DNA of 64,000 bases from an uncultured Bacteroides sp. (GTDB taxonomy: Bacteria > Bacteroidota > Bacteroidia > Bacteroidales > Bacteroidaceae). The position numbers and the translations under genes were made by a program. Positions within the stretch are counted from its first letter, which is position 1, and every line of letters starts with the position of its first letter. The stretch is from assembly GCA_944322345.1 (NCBI GenBank), contig CALUOO010000002.1, positions 1-64,000 of the forward strand, in the 5' to 3' direction. The notes beneath the pieces were generated by a model. The model worked only from the letters and a program-made list of their open reading frames with translations. It was not told the DNA's origin and did no database searches. Below are positions 41,628-50,757 of this stretch, one piece after another.

Positions 41628-44210
41628 TTAGCCTTTCATCTTCACGCTCACCGTATGAGTGCCTGCACCGTATTCTTTGGTTGCAGTATCACCGGGGAGT
41701 GTTACTTCGGCCGTTGCTCCTTCAGGAACGGTGAATGTCCACTGCCATGTGTCGCCTTCATACTTCCATGAGCTTTTGATAAGTCCTGCTGCCGACTGGA
41801 ATTCGGCTGTGAGGTGGCCTAAACGGCGGTCGGGCACAGGGCGCATGATGATGCGGCGGAAGCCCGGCTGCGAAGGATCGGCGGCGATACCTGCCGCAGT
41901 CTCCCACAGCCATTCGCATACACAGCCGTAAGCGTAGTGGTTGAACGAGTTCATGCCGCGCGGACCCATGCCTTCTTCTATCATATAGCTGTTCCAGCGT
42001 TCCCAGATGGTGGTGGCACCGTTGTCGACAGAATAGAGCCACGACGGGTTCTTGCGTTGGAAGAGCAGCTCGTAGGCAATGTCGGACATGCCGTTTTCGG
42101 TCAGTGTGCCCATCAGGATGGAAGTGCCCAAGAAACCGGTCTGCAGGCAGTTGTCGTGCTCCTTGAAGTTCTGGCGCAGGCGGGCAATCATGCGTTCTTT
42201 TGCTTCGCCTTCCAGAATATTGTTCTTCAGGGCAAACAGGGCAGGGGTCTGCATGGTGTTCAGGATGGCCGTCTTGAATTCGCCTTCGGGAGTGAAGAAC
42301 TGCTGGCGTATGTACTCGCGTGCTTCGTTGGTCATGGCTTCGTAGCGCGAAGCGTCGCGTCCGGTGGCTTTTGCCATGTCACGCATCATGCCGGCATCTA
42401 TCAGCCAATAGCTGGCACACAGGTAGTTCCAGTAATCCACAGCCTCGGGCAGCGGACCTTCCGGACCGAAGGCGCGTCCGCTACAGCTTTCCAGCGGCTC
42501 GTAGCTCAGCCAGTCTGCCCACTGGTAGTTTCCGTTCTCGTTCTTCAGGGCGTTGTGGTCGTATTTCGTCTCTGCCACGTGGTTTATGAAACGTTCCATC
42601 GACTCCCACGATTCCTCGATGACCTGTTTGTCGCCGAACTGTTTCCATACCACCCATGGCACAATGATACCGGCATCTGCCCAGCCAAGGCGCATCATGT
42701 CGTGGTCGCCGCATCCGTACTGTGCGAAGGGAGCCACCCCGGGATAGCCACCCGTAGGCGACTGGGTGTCGCGCATATCCTGCAGCCACTTGTGGAAGAA
42801 GCGGCTTGTGTTGGCAAAGAATGTACCAGTCTCGGCAAACACTTGTGTGTCGGCCGTCCAGCCCAAGCGTTCGTTACGCTGCGGACAGTCGGTTGGAACA
42901 GACAGATAGTTGGATAATTGTCCCCAATATGTATTCGAGATAAGTTTGTTCACCAGCTCGTTTCCCGTAGTGATGCGTCCTGTCTCCATCTCTTTGGCGA
43001 TAGAGGTGACGGGGACACTGCGTATCTGCTTGATGGTTACCGAGTCTGTTGCGGTGATGGAGACAAAACGATAGCCGAAGAATGTATTCCGCGGACGGTA
43101 AGAGACAGGCTCCTCGCTTGCTGCGAAGGTATAGTCGAGCATCATGCCCGTGTCCGGTATGCGCAGGTTGAGGCGATGCACGCTGCCATCCGGGCCGTCC
43201 ATGCCTCTGCTTTTGGCTCCGTTCCCGTCGTTGAGCAGCTCTGCTGTCACGCAATGAAGCGTTGTACCCTCTTTTGCCTGAAACAGGAATTCAGGTACCG
43301 CAGCCGCGTTCTGTCCGAAGTCCACTACAAGGTTCTCGCCCGGATTTACTTGCATGGGTTCTCCCTCTGCAAACTCTTTCTTGATGACCACCTTGCCGTA
43401 GGCATCATCGCTCTGTCCGGTCACCTCCTGCCAGACGTAGGCTTTGACGGGTGCCAGTGCAATGTCCGGACGCATATAGATTTCCGCGCCGTTGTTGGGG
43501 CGGATCTGTCCTTGGAATTCGCGGTTCACTTCCGGTTTGGAGAGCCGTTCGGGAGTGAGGAAGCCTTGTGCCTCGCGGGCATCGTAGACTTCGCCGTCGA
43601 AGATGGCAGCATGTTTCACCGGTCCTGCTATACCTGCCTGCCATGTGTCGGTATCCGTTCCATAGAGCTGTGTCGTTCCGTCTGTATACGTCACACGCAA
43701 TACACCACGAAACGCACATTTCGTTCCATACATACCCTGACTTCCGCCGGGTGTGACAATCTTGTCGCCCCACCAGCCCGGTGTCACCTGTGCGGCCAGT
43801 TGGTTTGTGGCTCCCGAGCTTGTATCGAAAGCATCGGTCACGTCGTAAGTAAACGAGCGTTTGGTCTTGAACGGATGGGTAAAGCCCGGTTTGAGAACCT
43901 CGTTACCGATGAGTTTCCCGTTGACATACAAATCGTAGACTCCTAGTCCTACGGTCATCCACTCTGCTCGTTCCACCTTGTTTTCGTTGGTCAGTGTGCT
44001 GACAAACCAGCTGGCGCCGTCTGCAGCGCGTGTCCCGTCGTTTACGGTGCCCGTCACAATCGGAGCATCGACTACCGAAATCCACTCTGAGCTTTTCCAT
44101 GCTTCGTCGTCGAGCGCATCAATCAGTTTCCCTGTGTTTCCCTTGTTGGCAGTGTTGCAAGCCGTCAGCATGGCAAGTGCTGCACAATAAAGCATTTGTT
44201 TGTAGTTCAT
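41628..44210 (-). CDS. Family 78 alpha-L-rhamnosidase lipoprotein
   Basis: 860 aa, lipobox LAMLTAC. It has an N-terminal beta-sandwich (YDLYVNGKLIGNEVLKPG, the rhamnosidase N-domain), the (alpha/alpha)6 catalytic barrel with DCPQRNERLGWTADTQVF (GH78 general-acid region) and GDHDMMRLGWADAGI, and the C-terminal jelly roll (PVPDRRLGHLTAEFQS). It removes terminal alpha-L-rhamnose from glycans at the cell surface or in the periplasm. It is not in a SusC/SusD locus here; no regulator is adjacent. Single-gene transcript judged by the strong terminator. Confidence 0.93.
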   Translation of the reverse strand: MNYKQMLYCAALAMLTACNTANKGNTGKLIDALDDEAWKSSEWISVVDAPIVTGTVNDGTRAADGASWFVSTLTNENKVERAEWMTVGLGVYDLYVNGKLIGNEVLKPGFTHPFKTKRSFTYDVTDAFDTSSGATNQLAAQVTPGWWGDKIVTPGGSQGMYGTKCAFRGVLRVTYTDGTTQLYGTDTDTWQAGIAGPVKHAAIFDGEVYDAREAQGFLTPERLSKPEVNREFQGQIRPNNGAEIYMRPDIALAPVKAYVWQEVTGQSDDAYGKVVIKKEFAEGEPMQVNPGENLVVDFGQNAAAVPEFLFQAKEGTTLHCVTAELLNDGNGAKSRGMDGPDGSVHRLNLRIPDTGMMLDYTFAASEEPVSYRPRNTFFGYRFVSITATDSVTIKQIRSVPVTSIAKEMETGRITTGNELVNKLISNTYWGQLSNYLSVPTDCPQRNERLGWTADTQVFAETGTFFANTSRFFHKWLQDMRDTQSPTGGYPGVAPFAQYGCGDHDMMRLGWADAGIIVPWVVWKQFGDKQVIEESWESMERFINHVAETKYDHNALKNENGNYQWADWLSYEPLESCSGRAFGPEGPLPEAVDYWNYLCASYWLIDAGMMRDMAKATGRDASRYEAMTNEAREYIRQQFFTPEGEFKTAILNTMQTPALFALKNNILEGEAKERMIARLRQNFKEHDNCLQTGFLGTSILMGTLTENGMSDIAYELLFQRKNPSWLYSVDNGATTIWERWNSYMIEEGMGPRGMNSFNHYAYGCVCEWLWETAAGIAADPSQPGFRRIIMRPVPDRRLGHLTAEFQSAAGLIKSSWKYEGDTWQWTFTVPEGATAEVTLPGDTATKEYGAGTHTVSVKMKG

Positions 44211-44391
44211 TTTATTGGTTTTTGTAGTTAGTAAAGTGTTCTTATAGGTCTCCTTGTCGCGAATATACAGGGTTTTGCAGGATGACAGGGTAACTGTTTT
44301 GATTTTTCTAATAAGCTTTTTGACATAGTCTTTCCCCGGAGGGTGCTCCGGTCTGTCTTTCTATGCGCATGCCGGCAGGCACGAACGGTGA

Positions 44392-45609
44392 TTACCGGTA
44401 GAAGAAGAAAGGCACACGGGCGCGCGATTTGATGGGTTTTCCATAACACTTTGCCGGTTTCCACGACGGCATCAGCCGTGCCACACGCAATGCTTCCGCA
44501 TCCAGTACCGGGTCTACCGATTTTTCCAGCTTAAAGTCGGAAAGCCGCCCTTTTTCATCAACGATAAACGTTACCCAGACAGTCCCCTCTGCGCCCATAT
44601 CCCGCATTCCTTCGGGATAAACAAGATTCTTGTCTCTGAACTCCTCGAGGGCGCGGATTCCATGAGGAAATTCGGCTTCTTCCGTAACAAAATCGATAGA
44701 CATGGCAACTTGTGACTTAACCGGTTTTCCATAAAATTCTGCCGGCTTCCATGCTGGCATCAGTTTTATTACCCGCAGTGCTTCTGCGGTAAAGGTAGGA
44801 CCTGTAGAGTCTGGTACTTTAAAGTCGGAAAGTTTTCCATCTTCATTGACAATAAAGGATACCGTTACAAATCCTTTGTCACACACTATCCCTTTTTTCT
44901 GAGGATGGACAACGTTTTTTTGCAGGAAGCGTTCGAGAGCTTCGCTGCCACCGGGATATTCAGCGTCATCCGTAGGCCGTCCTACCAGCGGCGCTTCTGT
45001 ATTTTCCACCGGTGGAATGGATGCAAATGCTTTTTCCAGGGACTCTTGCATGATGGCAAGGGTAGACGCGCTGTGGAAGTTCTCGAACTCCAGCTCTCCT
45101 ATGCTGTTGTAGAGCGAGTCTGTCAAAGTCACTCGGGTAATATCCTTACGGGCGAGCAGATCCATGCAGTCTGTGTTTTCGGTAATCAGGTATTGCATCC
45201 GTATTCCTTCGGGATAGAGGGTGCAATGTGAGTTTCCGATGTCGTAGACTCCCACACCGTTGTCTGCAAAGGCGACCAGCGCCCTGTTCGAAGGCTTTTG
45301 TGCTACAGTTTCCAGCCCTTTGGCAGGACGGATGTCGAATTGCAGCAGATAGAAGGGCACACCTCCCAGCGACGGAAGCCCGAACCAGCTCAGGCTGAGC
45401 TTGCAGCTGTGCTCTCCTTCTGCGCTTTTCGCCACTCCCTGATAGTCTGCCATCGAAATGGATATAAGTCCCTTGTTGTTCATGATGACGCTGTCAACCA
45501 CGCATTCGTAGTATGGAGCTACGGACTGTGCCGATGCTGTGCTGCATGCCGTCAATGCTAGGGTAGCCAGCAGTAAGGCTGTTCTGGGGAATGTTTTCTT
45601 CTGTTTCAT
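44392..45609 (-). CDS. TonB_C-domain lipoprotein with two tandem TonB C-terminal domains
   Basis: 405 aa with a lipobox (LALTAC at about residue 22). Residues about 25-205 form a domain shared with the next gene but not recognised. Two TonB_C modules follow (about 215-305, FVTVSFIVNEDGKLSDFKV, and 310-405, VWVTFIVDEKGRLSDFKL), each with a WKPAK/WKPAE motif near its end. Classical TonB needs an inner-membrane helix and a proline-rich spacer; both are absent, so this is probably an outer-membrane or periplasmic protein and not the energy transducer. It is in tandem with the 45698 gene, with duplicated flanks. Confidence 0.8.
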   Translation of the reverse strand: MKQKKTFPRTALLLATLALTACSTASAQSVAPYYECVVDSVIMNNKGLISISMADYQGVAKSAEGEHSCKLSLSWFGLPSLGGVPFYLLQFDIRPAKGLETVAQKPSNRALVAFADNGVGVYDIGNSHCTLYPEGIRMQYLITENTDCMDLLARKDITRVTLTDSLYNSIGELEFENFHSASTLAIMQESLEKAFASIPPVENTEAPLVGRPTDDAEYPGGSEALERFLQKNVVHPQKKGIVCDKGFVTVSFIVNEDGKLSDFKVPDSTGPTFTAEALRVIKLMPAWKPAEFYGKPVKSQVAMSIDFVTEEAEFPHGIRALEEFRDKNLVYPEGMRDMGAEGTVWVTFIVDEKGRLSDFKLEKSVDPVLDAEALRVARLMPSWKPAKCYGKPIKSRARVPFFFYR

Positions 45610-45697
45610 ACTGTCAGGGGTTTTGATGTTATATATGCCGGTAAGCCGGAGCGGTTATCTGCTTTTCTATGCGTATGTCGGCAGGTAGGAACAGTGA

Positions 45698-46630
45698 TTA
45701 CCGGTAGAAGAAGAATGTTACACAATTTTGTGATTTTACCTTCTTCCCATAATATTTGGCCGGTTTCCACGTCGGCATCAATCGAGCTACACGCAATGCT
45801 TCCGCTTCCAGTACGGGGTCAACAGGATTTACCACTTTGAAGTCTGAAAGCCGTCCTTTTTCATCGACAATAAATGATATTGTAATCATTATTTCTGTAC
45901 CCATATAGCTCAGTCCTTCTTTAGGGGCAACAAGATTCCTGTTACAGAAATCTTGAAAAGCACGGTATCCGTTGGGGTACTCAGCGTCATCTGTAGGCCG
46001 TCCCACCAGAGGAGCTCCAGTCTCCTTTACTGGCGGAAGGAGATCAGAAGCTTTTTCCAGTGACTCTTGCATGATGGCAAGGGTAGACGCGCTGTGGAAG
46101 TTCTCGAACTCCAGTTCTCCGATGCTGTTGTAGAGCGAGTCTGTCAGGGTCAGCCGGGCAATATCCTTACGGGTGAACAGATCCATGTAACCTGTGTTTT
46201 CAATAATCAGGTATTGCATCCGTATTCCTTCGGGATAGAGGGTGCAATGTGCATTCCCGATGTCGTAAACTTTCGCACCGTTGTCTGCAAACTCGACCTT
46301 CGCCCTGTTCGAAAGCTTTTGTGCCATAGCTTCCAGTCCTTTGGCAGGACGGATGTCGAATTGCAGCAGATAGAAGGGCACACCTCCCAGCGACGGAAGC
46401 CCGAACCAGCTCAGGCTGAGCTTGCAGCTGTGCTCTCCTTCTGCGCTTTTCGCCACTCCCTGATAGTCTGCCATCGAAATGGATATAAGTCCCTTGTTGT
46501 TCATGATGACGCTGTCAACCACGCATTCGTAGTATGGAGCTACGGACTGTGCCGATGCTGTGCTGCCTACTGTCAATGCCAATGCTGCCAGCAGTAAGGC
46601 TGTTCTGGGGAATGTTTTCTTCTGTTTCAT
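45698..46630 (-). CDS. TonB_C-domain protein, tandem paralogue without lipobox Cys
   Basis: 310 aa, nearly identical to the 44392 gene over residues 1-100, with the same start MKQKKTFPRTALLLA. It has only one TonB_C module (ITISFIVDEKGRLSDFKV). The lipobox cysteine is replaced: LALTVGS in place of LALTACS, so it is probably cleaved by signal peptidase I at ASA-Q and released into the periplasm. About 230 bp of the 5' part are identical at the DNA level, pointing to recent duplication or gene conversion. It lies 88 nt upstream of its paralogue. Confidence 0.82.
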   Translation of the reverse strand: MKQKKTFPRTALLLAALALTVGSTASAQSVAPYYECVVDSVIMNNKGLISISMADYQGVAKSAEGEHSCKLSLSWFGLPSLGGVPFYLLQFDIRPAKGLEAMAQKLSNRAKVEFADNGAKVYDIGNAHCTLYPEGIRMQYLIIENTGYMDLFTRKDIARLTLTDSLYNSIGELEFENFHSASTLAIMQESLEKASDLLPPVKETGAPLVGRPTDDAEYPNGYRAFQDFCNRNLVAPKEGLSYMGTEIMITISFIVDEKGRLSDFKVVNPVDPVLEAEALRVARLMPTWKPAKYYGKKVKSQNCVTFFFYR

Positions 46631-47784
46631 ACTGTCAGGAGTTTTGATGTATTCCGATGACCAATTAATATGTTTAGAAAGTCTGTATTGCTTTCATAAT
46701 GAGTTTTTATGTTATGTGATTTAAAGCCTTTTAAAGTTAGAATTAGTAGAAGACAAAAGCAAATAGTTATTGACTTATTTACAGAAGATTAGCAGTGTGA
46801 AACATTTATTGCTTTTTCTGTGCTGAGGCAGCTGGAATCTGTCGTTCCCTTTTGATGAAAAACAGCACATTTCATCTCTCCACAAAGCGGAAATTCAGCT
46901 CTTCCGTTTGCAGGGAGAGAAATAATGCAGGCATTTGCCTGTTCTTGGAATCGGTTTGTTGCTTGGAGTGGTAATCATCCGTTCTTTTTGTCCGAAGCAC
47001 GACGGATATGGGGTTTGTGTTGTCGCTCTTCTTGTGATGTCAGAAACAAAATGACATTTCATTCCTGTCCGAAACAGAGGGCGAACTAGCGGAAAATGGT
47101 TCTGTAGCCTCGCTGTTTTTCGGGAAAAGTCGGTTGTTTGTGAGCCGAAAGGTTGGCTGTCGCGAGGGAAAAGGTTGCCCAATCTGTTGGGAAAGGTTAG
47201 CTGTCGCGAGCCGTAACCTTTGCCAACACAAGCGGAAACCAGTGTCGGTACCTCTGAAACGGTATATAAAGCGGATACTTATTTGCTTTTACGGAGAGAA
47301 AACGCATATTCTTGCAGATTTCGGATCCGTTTCTCGCCTGAAAGGGTTGATTCCGCACGGTCGGGGAAGGGGAGAATCTTAAAAATGGAACAGTTGGACG
47401 CAGAAGTAAGGAGTTGGGGGCTAAAGGTTGTCTGGCTTTTCGGTTTCGCCATATTCTCTTAGACTGTTGTCCAAACTTATTATAATAATTATGAATGTCA
47501 GCTTGGTTGTAATGAAAATATATTAATTTTGTCTTCCAAATGGATATGTTTCATTTTGCTGCGTATTAACAAGTTAAAAAGCGTTGTACTTGTTTTTGTA
47601 ATATGGAAATCTGGGGAGTTTCAGGATGTGTAATATCGTATTGTACTCTATGTACTTGCCACACTTGTCTTTGCATTCTTGCCTTTTTTTGGAATTTCTA
47701 AGTTAGAGAGGAAGTACTGGCAGTTCTACGCTTTGTGTATTATAAAAAAAAGTCTTTGGGAACTGAAAGACGGCATGTTTGTGT
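46631..47784. other. Gene-poor divergent intergenic region with array A6
   Basis: 1154 bases. A hairpin (46876-46919, CTCTCC/GGAGAG plus inner AGCGGAA/TTCCGTT) and array A6 (47142-47227) are present. Frames of up to 95 codons run through the repeat and have no protein-like sequence. No promoter match is convincing. Confidence 0.65.
47142..47227 (-). repeat. 22-bp core/arm array A6 (one core flipped)
   Basis: Cores at 47148 and 47170 (AAAGGTTG), 47192 (AAAGGTTA) and 47214 (TAACCTTT) are in exact 22-bp register. The fourth core has the opposite orientation to the other three. Left arms are GAGCCG twice, with GGCTGTC and GCTGTC partners. Confidence 0.93.
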
Positions 47785-49008
47785 ATGAAAAAACTGTTTT
47801 TATGTTTATTTGCCGCTGCATGCATCGTTTCATGTAGCGATGATGACAACAATGTTTCTATTCAATTGACGGGTGATACTGCAACTTCGCAGACAGTGTA
47901 TGCAGATGAAACGAGCATCCCGACAGGCATTAAGTTTACAGCTACAGCAGCGTGGACGGCTGTTGTGAAAAACGTCTCGGCAGTTCGTGACAGTGAAGTT
48001 GACTGGCTGGCTTTGAACATGTATGGTGGTGATGCCGGAGAATATACCTTGACCATGACATTACAGCCTAATTTGACCGGTCAGGACAGGGTGGCTGAAA
48101 TTGTGATTACTTGCGGCGATACGGTGATTCGCATCAGAGTGGAGCAAAAAGGGACTAAGGCAGATGGTGAGCCTATAATGCCGGATAAACGTTTTGTGGA
48201 CAACATCGTATTTTGTTGGGAAGATTCGGAAGACGACTGGAGACAGGATATTACGGAGTTTACATACAATTCCGACGGTACAGTGAAGCTGATTGCCAGC
48301 TATGGTGATTTTAACAACAACAGTGTTATTGATGCAGACGAGCGCAACGATGCTTTGAGATGGACAACCGAATTCACATACGATGCTGCGAACAATCAAG
48401 TTTATACTATAAGTACTGAATATGATGAAAAAACAGGTGAGGAGCGGAAACGTGGAGTACTGACATTGAATGCAGAAGGATATGTGGAAGAAGCAAGCTA
48501 TGAGACGGATGGTGACGGAACGATAGAAACGTACCGTTTTTCTTATCAGGACGGCTATGTCGTTTCGATAGAGGCTACTCAATCGGGCGAAGAATCAAAA
48601 TACATAGAAAAGCCGGAATGGCAGGATAATAATCTGGTTAAGATGACATGTAGTAAGGAAAACAATATATTCGGATATTCAGATGTAGTTTATGGAGAAG
48701 AGCTGAATCGTACTGATGTCTCTATCGATTTGAACTACGTTATTACCAATACTGAATGGCTGAGTTGTTTTGGCGAGGATGGAAATTATGGACTGAAGGC
48801 TTGTGACTTATTTGGCAAACGTAGTAAGAATATGATGATGATAGAAAAAGCGTGGGACAATGCAGGAAGTGTAGCGCTTGAGTATACCTATACTTACACG
48901 TATGATAAGGATTCGGAAGGTTATATCAATAAAATTACGGTTGACAACAACGATGGTGGGCCTCAGAGCAATGCGAACAGTATTTATATCATTAACTATA
49001 AAGAATAA
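47785..49008 (+). CDS. BACON-domain lipoprotein of unknown function
   Basis: 407 aa from the ATG at 47785, which gives MKKLFLCLFAAACIVSC (lipobox VSC) followed by SDDDNNVS; a start two codons earlier is possible. Residues about 40-125 look like a BACON domain (GIKFTATAAWTAVVKN, then GEYTLTMTLQPNLTGQDR). The rest contains repeated beta-hairpins of the EFTYNSDGTVKLI kind, as in DUF4595-like proteins. It is a secreted outer-membrane lipoprotein; the ligand is unknown. A strong terminator follows. Confidence 0.75.
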   Translation: MKKLFLCLFAAACIVSCSDDDNNVSIQLTGDTATSQTVYADETSIPTGIKFTATAAWTAVVKNVSAVRDSEVDWLALNMYGGDAGEYTLTMTLQPNLTGQDRVAEIVITCGDTVIRIRVEQKGTKADGEPIMPDKRFVDNIVFCWEDSEDDWRQDITEFTYNSDGTVKLIASYGDFNNNSVIDADERNDALRWTTEFTYDAANNQVYTISTEYDEKTGEERKRGVLTLNAEGYVEEASYETDGDGTIETYRFSYQDGYVVSIEATQSGEESKYIEKPEWQDNNLVKMTCSKENNIFGYSDVVYGEELNRTDVSIDLNYVITNTEWLSCFGEDGNYGLKACDLFGKRSKNMMMIEKAWDNAGSVALEYTYTYTYDKDSEGYINKITVDNNDGGPQSNANSIYIINYKE

Positions 49009-49053
49009 ATAAGTGTTTCCTTTATAGTCTGCTCCCTTTAGAAATTGTCTTGA

Positions 49054-49103
49054 AAAGAGCTTTATTCCCTATTACCGAGAGGAGGAATAAAGCTCTTTTT
49101 TTT
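49054..49103 (+). terminator. Terminator after the BACON lipoprotein
   Basis: AAGAGCTTTATTCC pairs with GGAATAAAGCTCTT across a 15-nt loop and is followed by eight T residues. Confidence 0.92.
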
Positions 49104-49124
49104 CGTTGCCTTTTTCGTGTTGTT

Positions 49125-49235
49125 TTATAGACTTAACACCTGATTTTCCAATTCTCCTATCTCTTTTTCCAGAACCTGTTTCTGTGTACGTGTATCTCGC
49201 TTGAAGGGGGTGATTCTTTTGGAGATGATGAGGCT
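49125..49235 (-). pseudogene. Truncated C-terminal gene fragment, origin unknown
   Basis: On the minus strand a codon-like reading frame ends in TAA at 49125-49127 and reads ...SLIISKRITPFKRDT, then TQKQVLEKEIGELENQVLSL. It has coiled-coil-like content but no start and no recognisable upstream part. It abuts the ArsG/CcdA fragment on the other strand, which suggests a deletion junction. A chance frame is possible. Confidence 0.35.
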
Positions 49236-49261
49236 GCCCGGGATTTGGCTTCTCGGCTACC

Positions 49262-49597
49262 GGCAGGACAGAGCGGCTGAAAGGTGCGTGGGGCAGCCTG
49301 CTGCTCGGCATCCTGTTTGCCATGGCATTCTGTCCCACCAGCGGACTGTTCTATTTCGGCATGCTGATTCCGATGTCTGCCGCCGAGAGCGAAGGCTATC
49401 TGCTGCCGGTGGTGTTTGCTCTGGCAACAGGGCTTCCGGTAGTGCTTGTCGCTTGGGTGCTGGCATACGGCATGGAGGGGATAGGCAGGTTCTACAACAG
49501 GATGCAAATCTTCCAGAGGTGGTTCAACCGGGTGGTGGCTGTCCTGTTTATTCTTGTGGGAATTTATTATGGACTATTTGAGTTTATGAGTTTCTGA
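49262..49597 (+). pseudogene. Truncated ArsG/CcdA-type permease fragment
   Basis: The in-frame sequence from 49262 reads LKGAWGSLLLGILFAMAFCPTSGLFYFGMLIP, the core of CcdA/DsbD-type membrane proteins such as the ArsG-like arsenical permease of Bacteroides. It then ends after three more hydrophobic helices (VVFALATGLPVVLVAWVLAY, VVAVLFILVGIYYG). A stop codon occurs upstream in the same frame (TGA, 49229), and about 120 N-terminal residues are missing. The C-terminus (EFMSF) is encoded by the start of the AT-rich repeat. A gene remnant next to an ArsP-type permease, probably from a partial loss of an arsenic/metal-resistance cluster. Confidence 0.7.
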
Positions 49598-49681
49598 GTT
49601 TTTAAGTTATAAGTTACTGCTTTACTCCAACTCATAAACTCACAAACTCACAAACTTACAAACTCACAAACTTACAAACTC
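49578..49681. repeat. AT-rich palindromic repeat before the ArsP-type gene
   Basis: GAGTTTATGAGTTTCTGAG on the left, then complementary AACTCATAAACTCACAAAC words on the right, ending at the ATG at 49682. The left arm overlaps the end of the ArsG/CcdA fragment. Confidence 0.85.
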
Positions 49682-50650
49682 ATGATACAAAGATTTGCCG
49701 ATTGGCTGGTTTATACGGTTCTGGGGCTGGACGCCTCGACGGCTTTGGGAGAGGCTGTGAACTTCTTCTTTTACGATTCGGTCAAGATTCTGATACTGCT
49801 GTTCTTTATCAGCGTGATTATGGGCATTGTGAATGCCTATTTCCCGATAGAGCGTCTGCGCCATTATCTGGCTTCCCGCAGGCTGTACGGATTCCAATAT
49901 CTTTTTGCAGCGCTGTTCGGTGCCATTACTCCTTTCTGCTCCTGTTCATCCATTCCCCTGTTTATAGGGTTTGTGAAGGGCGGCATCCCTCTGGGAGTCA
50001 CTTTTGCCTATCTGATTACGTCGCCTTTGGTCAATGAGGTGGCTGTAGCCATGTCTGTAGGGACGTTCGGAGTCAGAATTACAACGGTCTATGTGCTGAG
50101 TGGCATATTGCTGGGTATGATAGGCGGATTTGTGCTGGGCAAGATGAATCTGGAGCCCTATCTGAGCGATTGGGTGAGACAGATGCAGCAGCACTCCTCT
50201 TCCGGTTCGGAGGTATGGGAGAGGGAGCATACCCCTTTTTTCAGGCGTCTGCCGGCCATAGTCAAAGAGGCGTTGGGCATTGTCAGGGGCGTGTTGCTTT
50301 ATATCTTGATTGGTATCGGCATCGGTGCTTTCATGCACGGCTACGTACCCGAAGGCTTCTTCGAGCAGTATATGGCTGCAGACAACTGGCTTGCCGTTCC
50401 ACTGTCTGTGTTGCTTGCCGTTCCCATGTATGCCAATGCGGCTGGGATAGTGCCTGTGATTGAAGTATTTGTGGCTAAAGGCATTCCTGTAGGTACTGCG
50501 CTTGCTTTCATGATGGCGGTAGTGGGATTGTCGTTGCCGGAAGCTACACTGCTGAAGAAAGTGATGACATGGCGGCTGATAGGCATTTTCTTCGGCGTGA
50601 TAACGCTGTTCATTATCCTGTCTGGCTATCTGTTCAATGCCATTCTGTAA
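49682..50650 (+). CDS. ArsP/DUF318 family permease
   Basis: 322 aa with about eight transmembrane helices. The signature TPFCSCSSIPLFIGFVKGG (paired cysteines near residues 83-90) and PLVNEVAVAMSVGTFG are hallmarks of the ArsP_1 permease family (PF03773), which export organoarsenicals or other thiophilic compounds; YraQ and SO_0444 are relatives. Neighbouring metal genes (repressor, thioredoxin, reductase) are absent; only the upstream ArsG/CcdA fragment is left. The gene is intact. Substrate inferred from family only. Confidence 0.85.
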   Translation: MIQRFADWLVYTVLGLDASTALGEAVNFFFYDSVKILILLFFISVIMGIVNAYFPIERLRHYLASRRLYGFQYLFAALFGAITPFCSCSSIPLFIGFVKGGIPLGVTFAYLITSPLVNEVAVAMSVGTFGVRITTVYVLSGILLGMIGGFVLGKMNLEPYLSDWVRQMQQHSSSGSEVWEREHTPFFRRLPAIVKEALGIVRGVLLYILIGIGIGAFMHGYVPEGFFEQYMAADNWLAVPLSVLLAVPMYANAAGIVPVIEVFVAKGIPVGTALAFMMAVVGLSLPEATLLKKVMTWRLIGIFFGVITLFIILSGYLFNAIL

Positions 50651-50654
50651 ACCG

Positions 50655-50709
50655 GCAACGGAGGTGTGCCGGCAGGAGAAACATTCCTGTCCGGGCACAC
50701 CTCCGTTGC
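50655..50709. terminator. Long terminator hairpin between convergent genes
   Basis: GCAACGGAGGTGTGCC pairs with GGGCACACCTCCGTTGC, with an inner CAGGA/TCCTG stem. It directly follows the ArsP-type gene and serves both sides. No long T-run is seen. Confidence 0.75.
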
Positions 50710-50757
50710 ATATATTCCTTTCCGCTGTCTGCGCTTACAGCGACAGCACATAATTCT

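Noticed and set aside
46895-47182. 95-codon minus-strand frame near array A6
   Set aside because: It reads through the repeat array and a hairpin, with no family resemblance.
47220-47462. 80-codon plus-strand frame after array A6
   Set aside because: It begins within the array and has no recognisable features; composition does not look coding.
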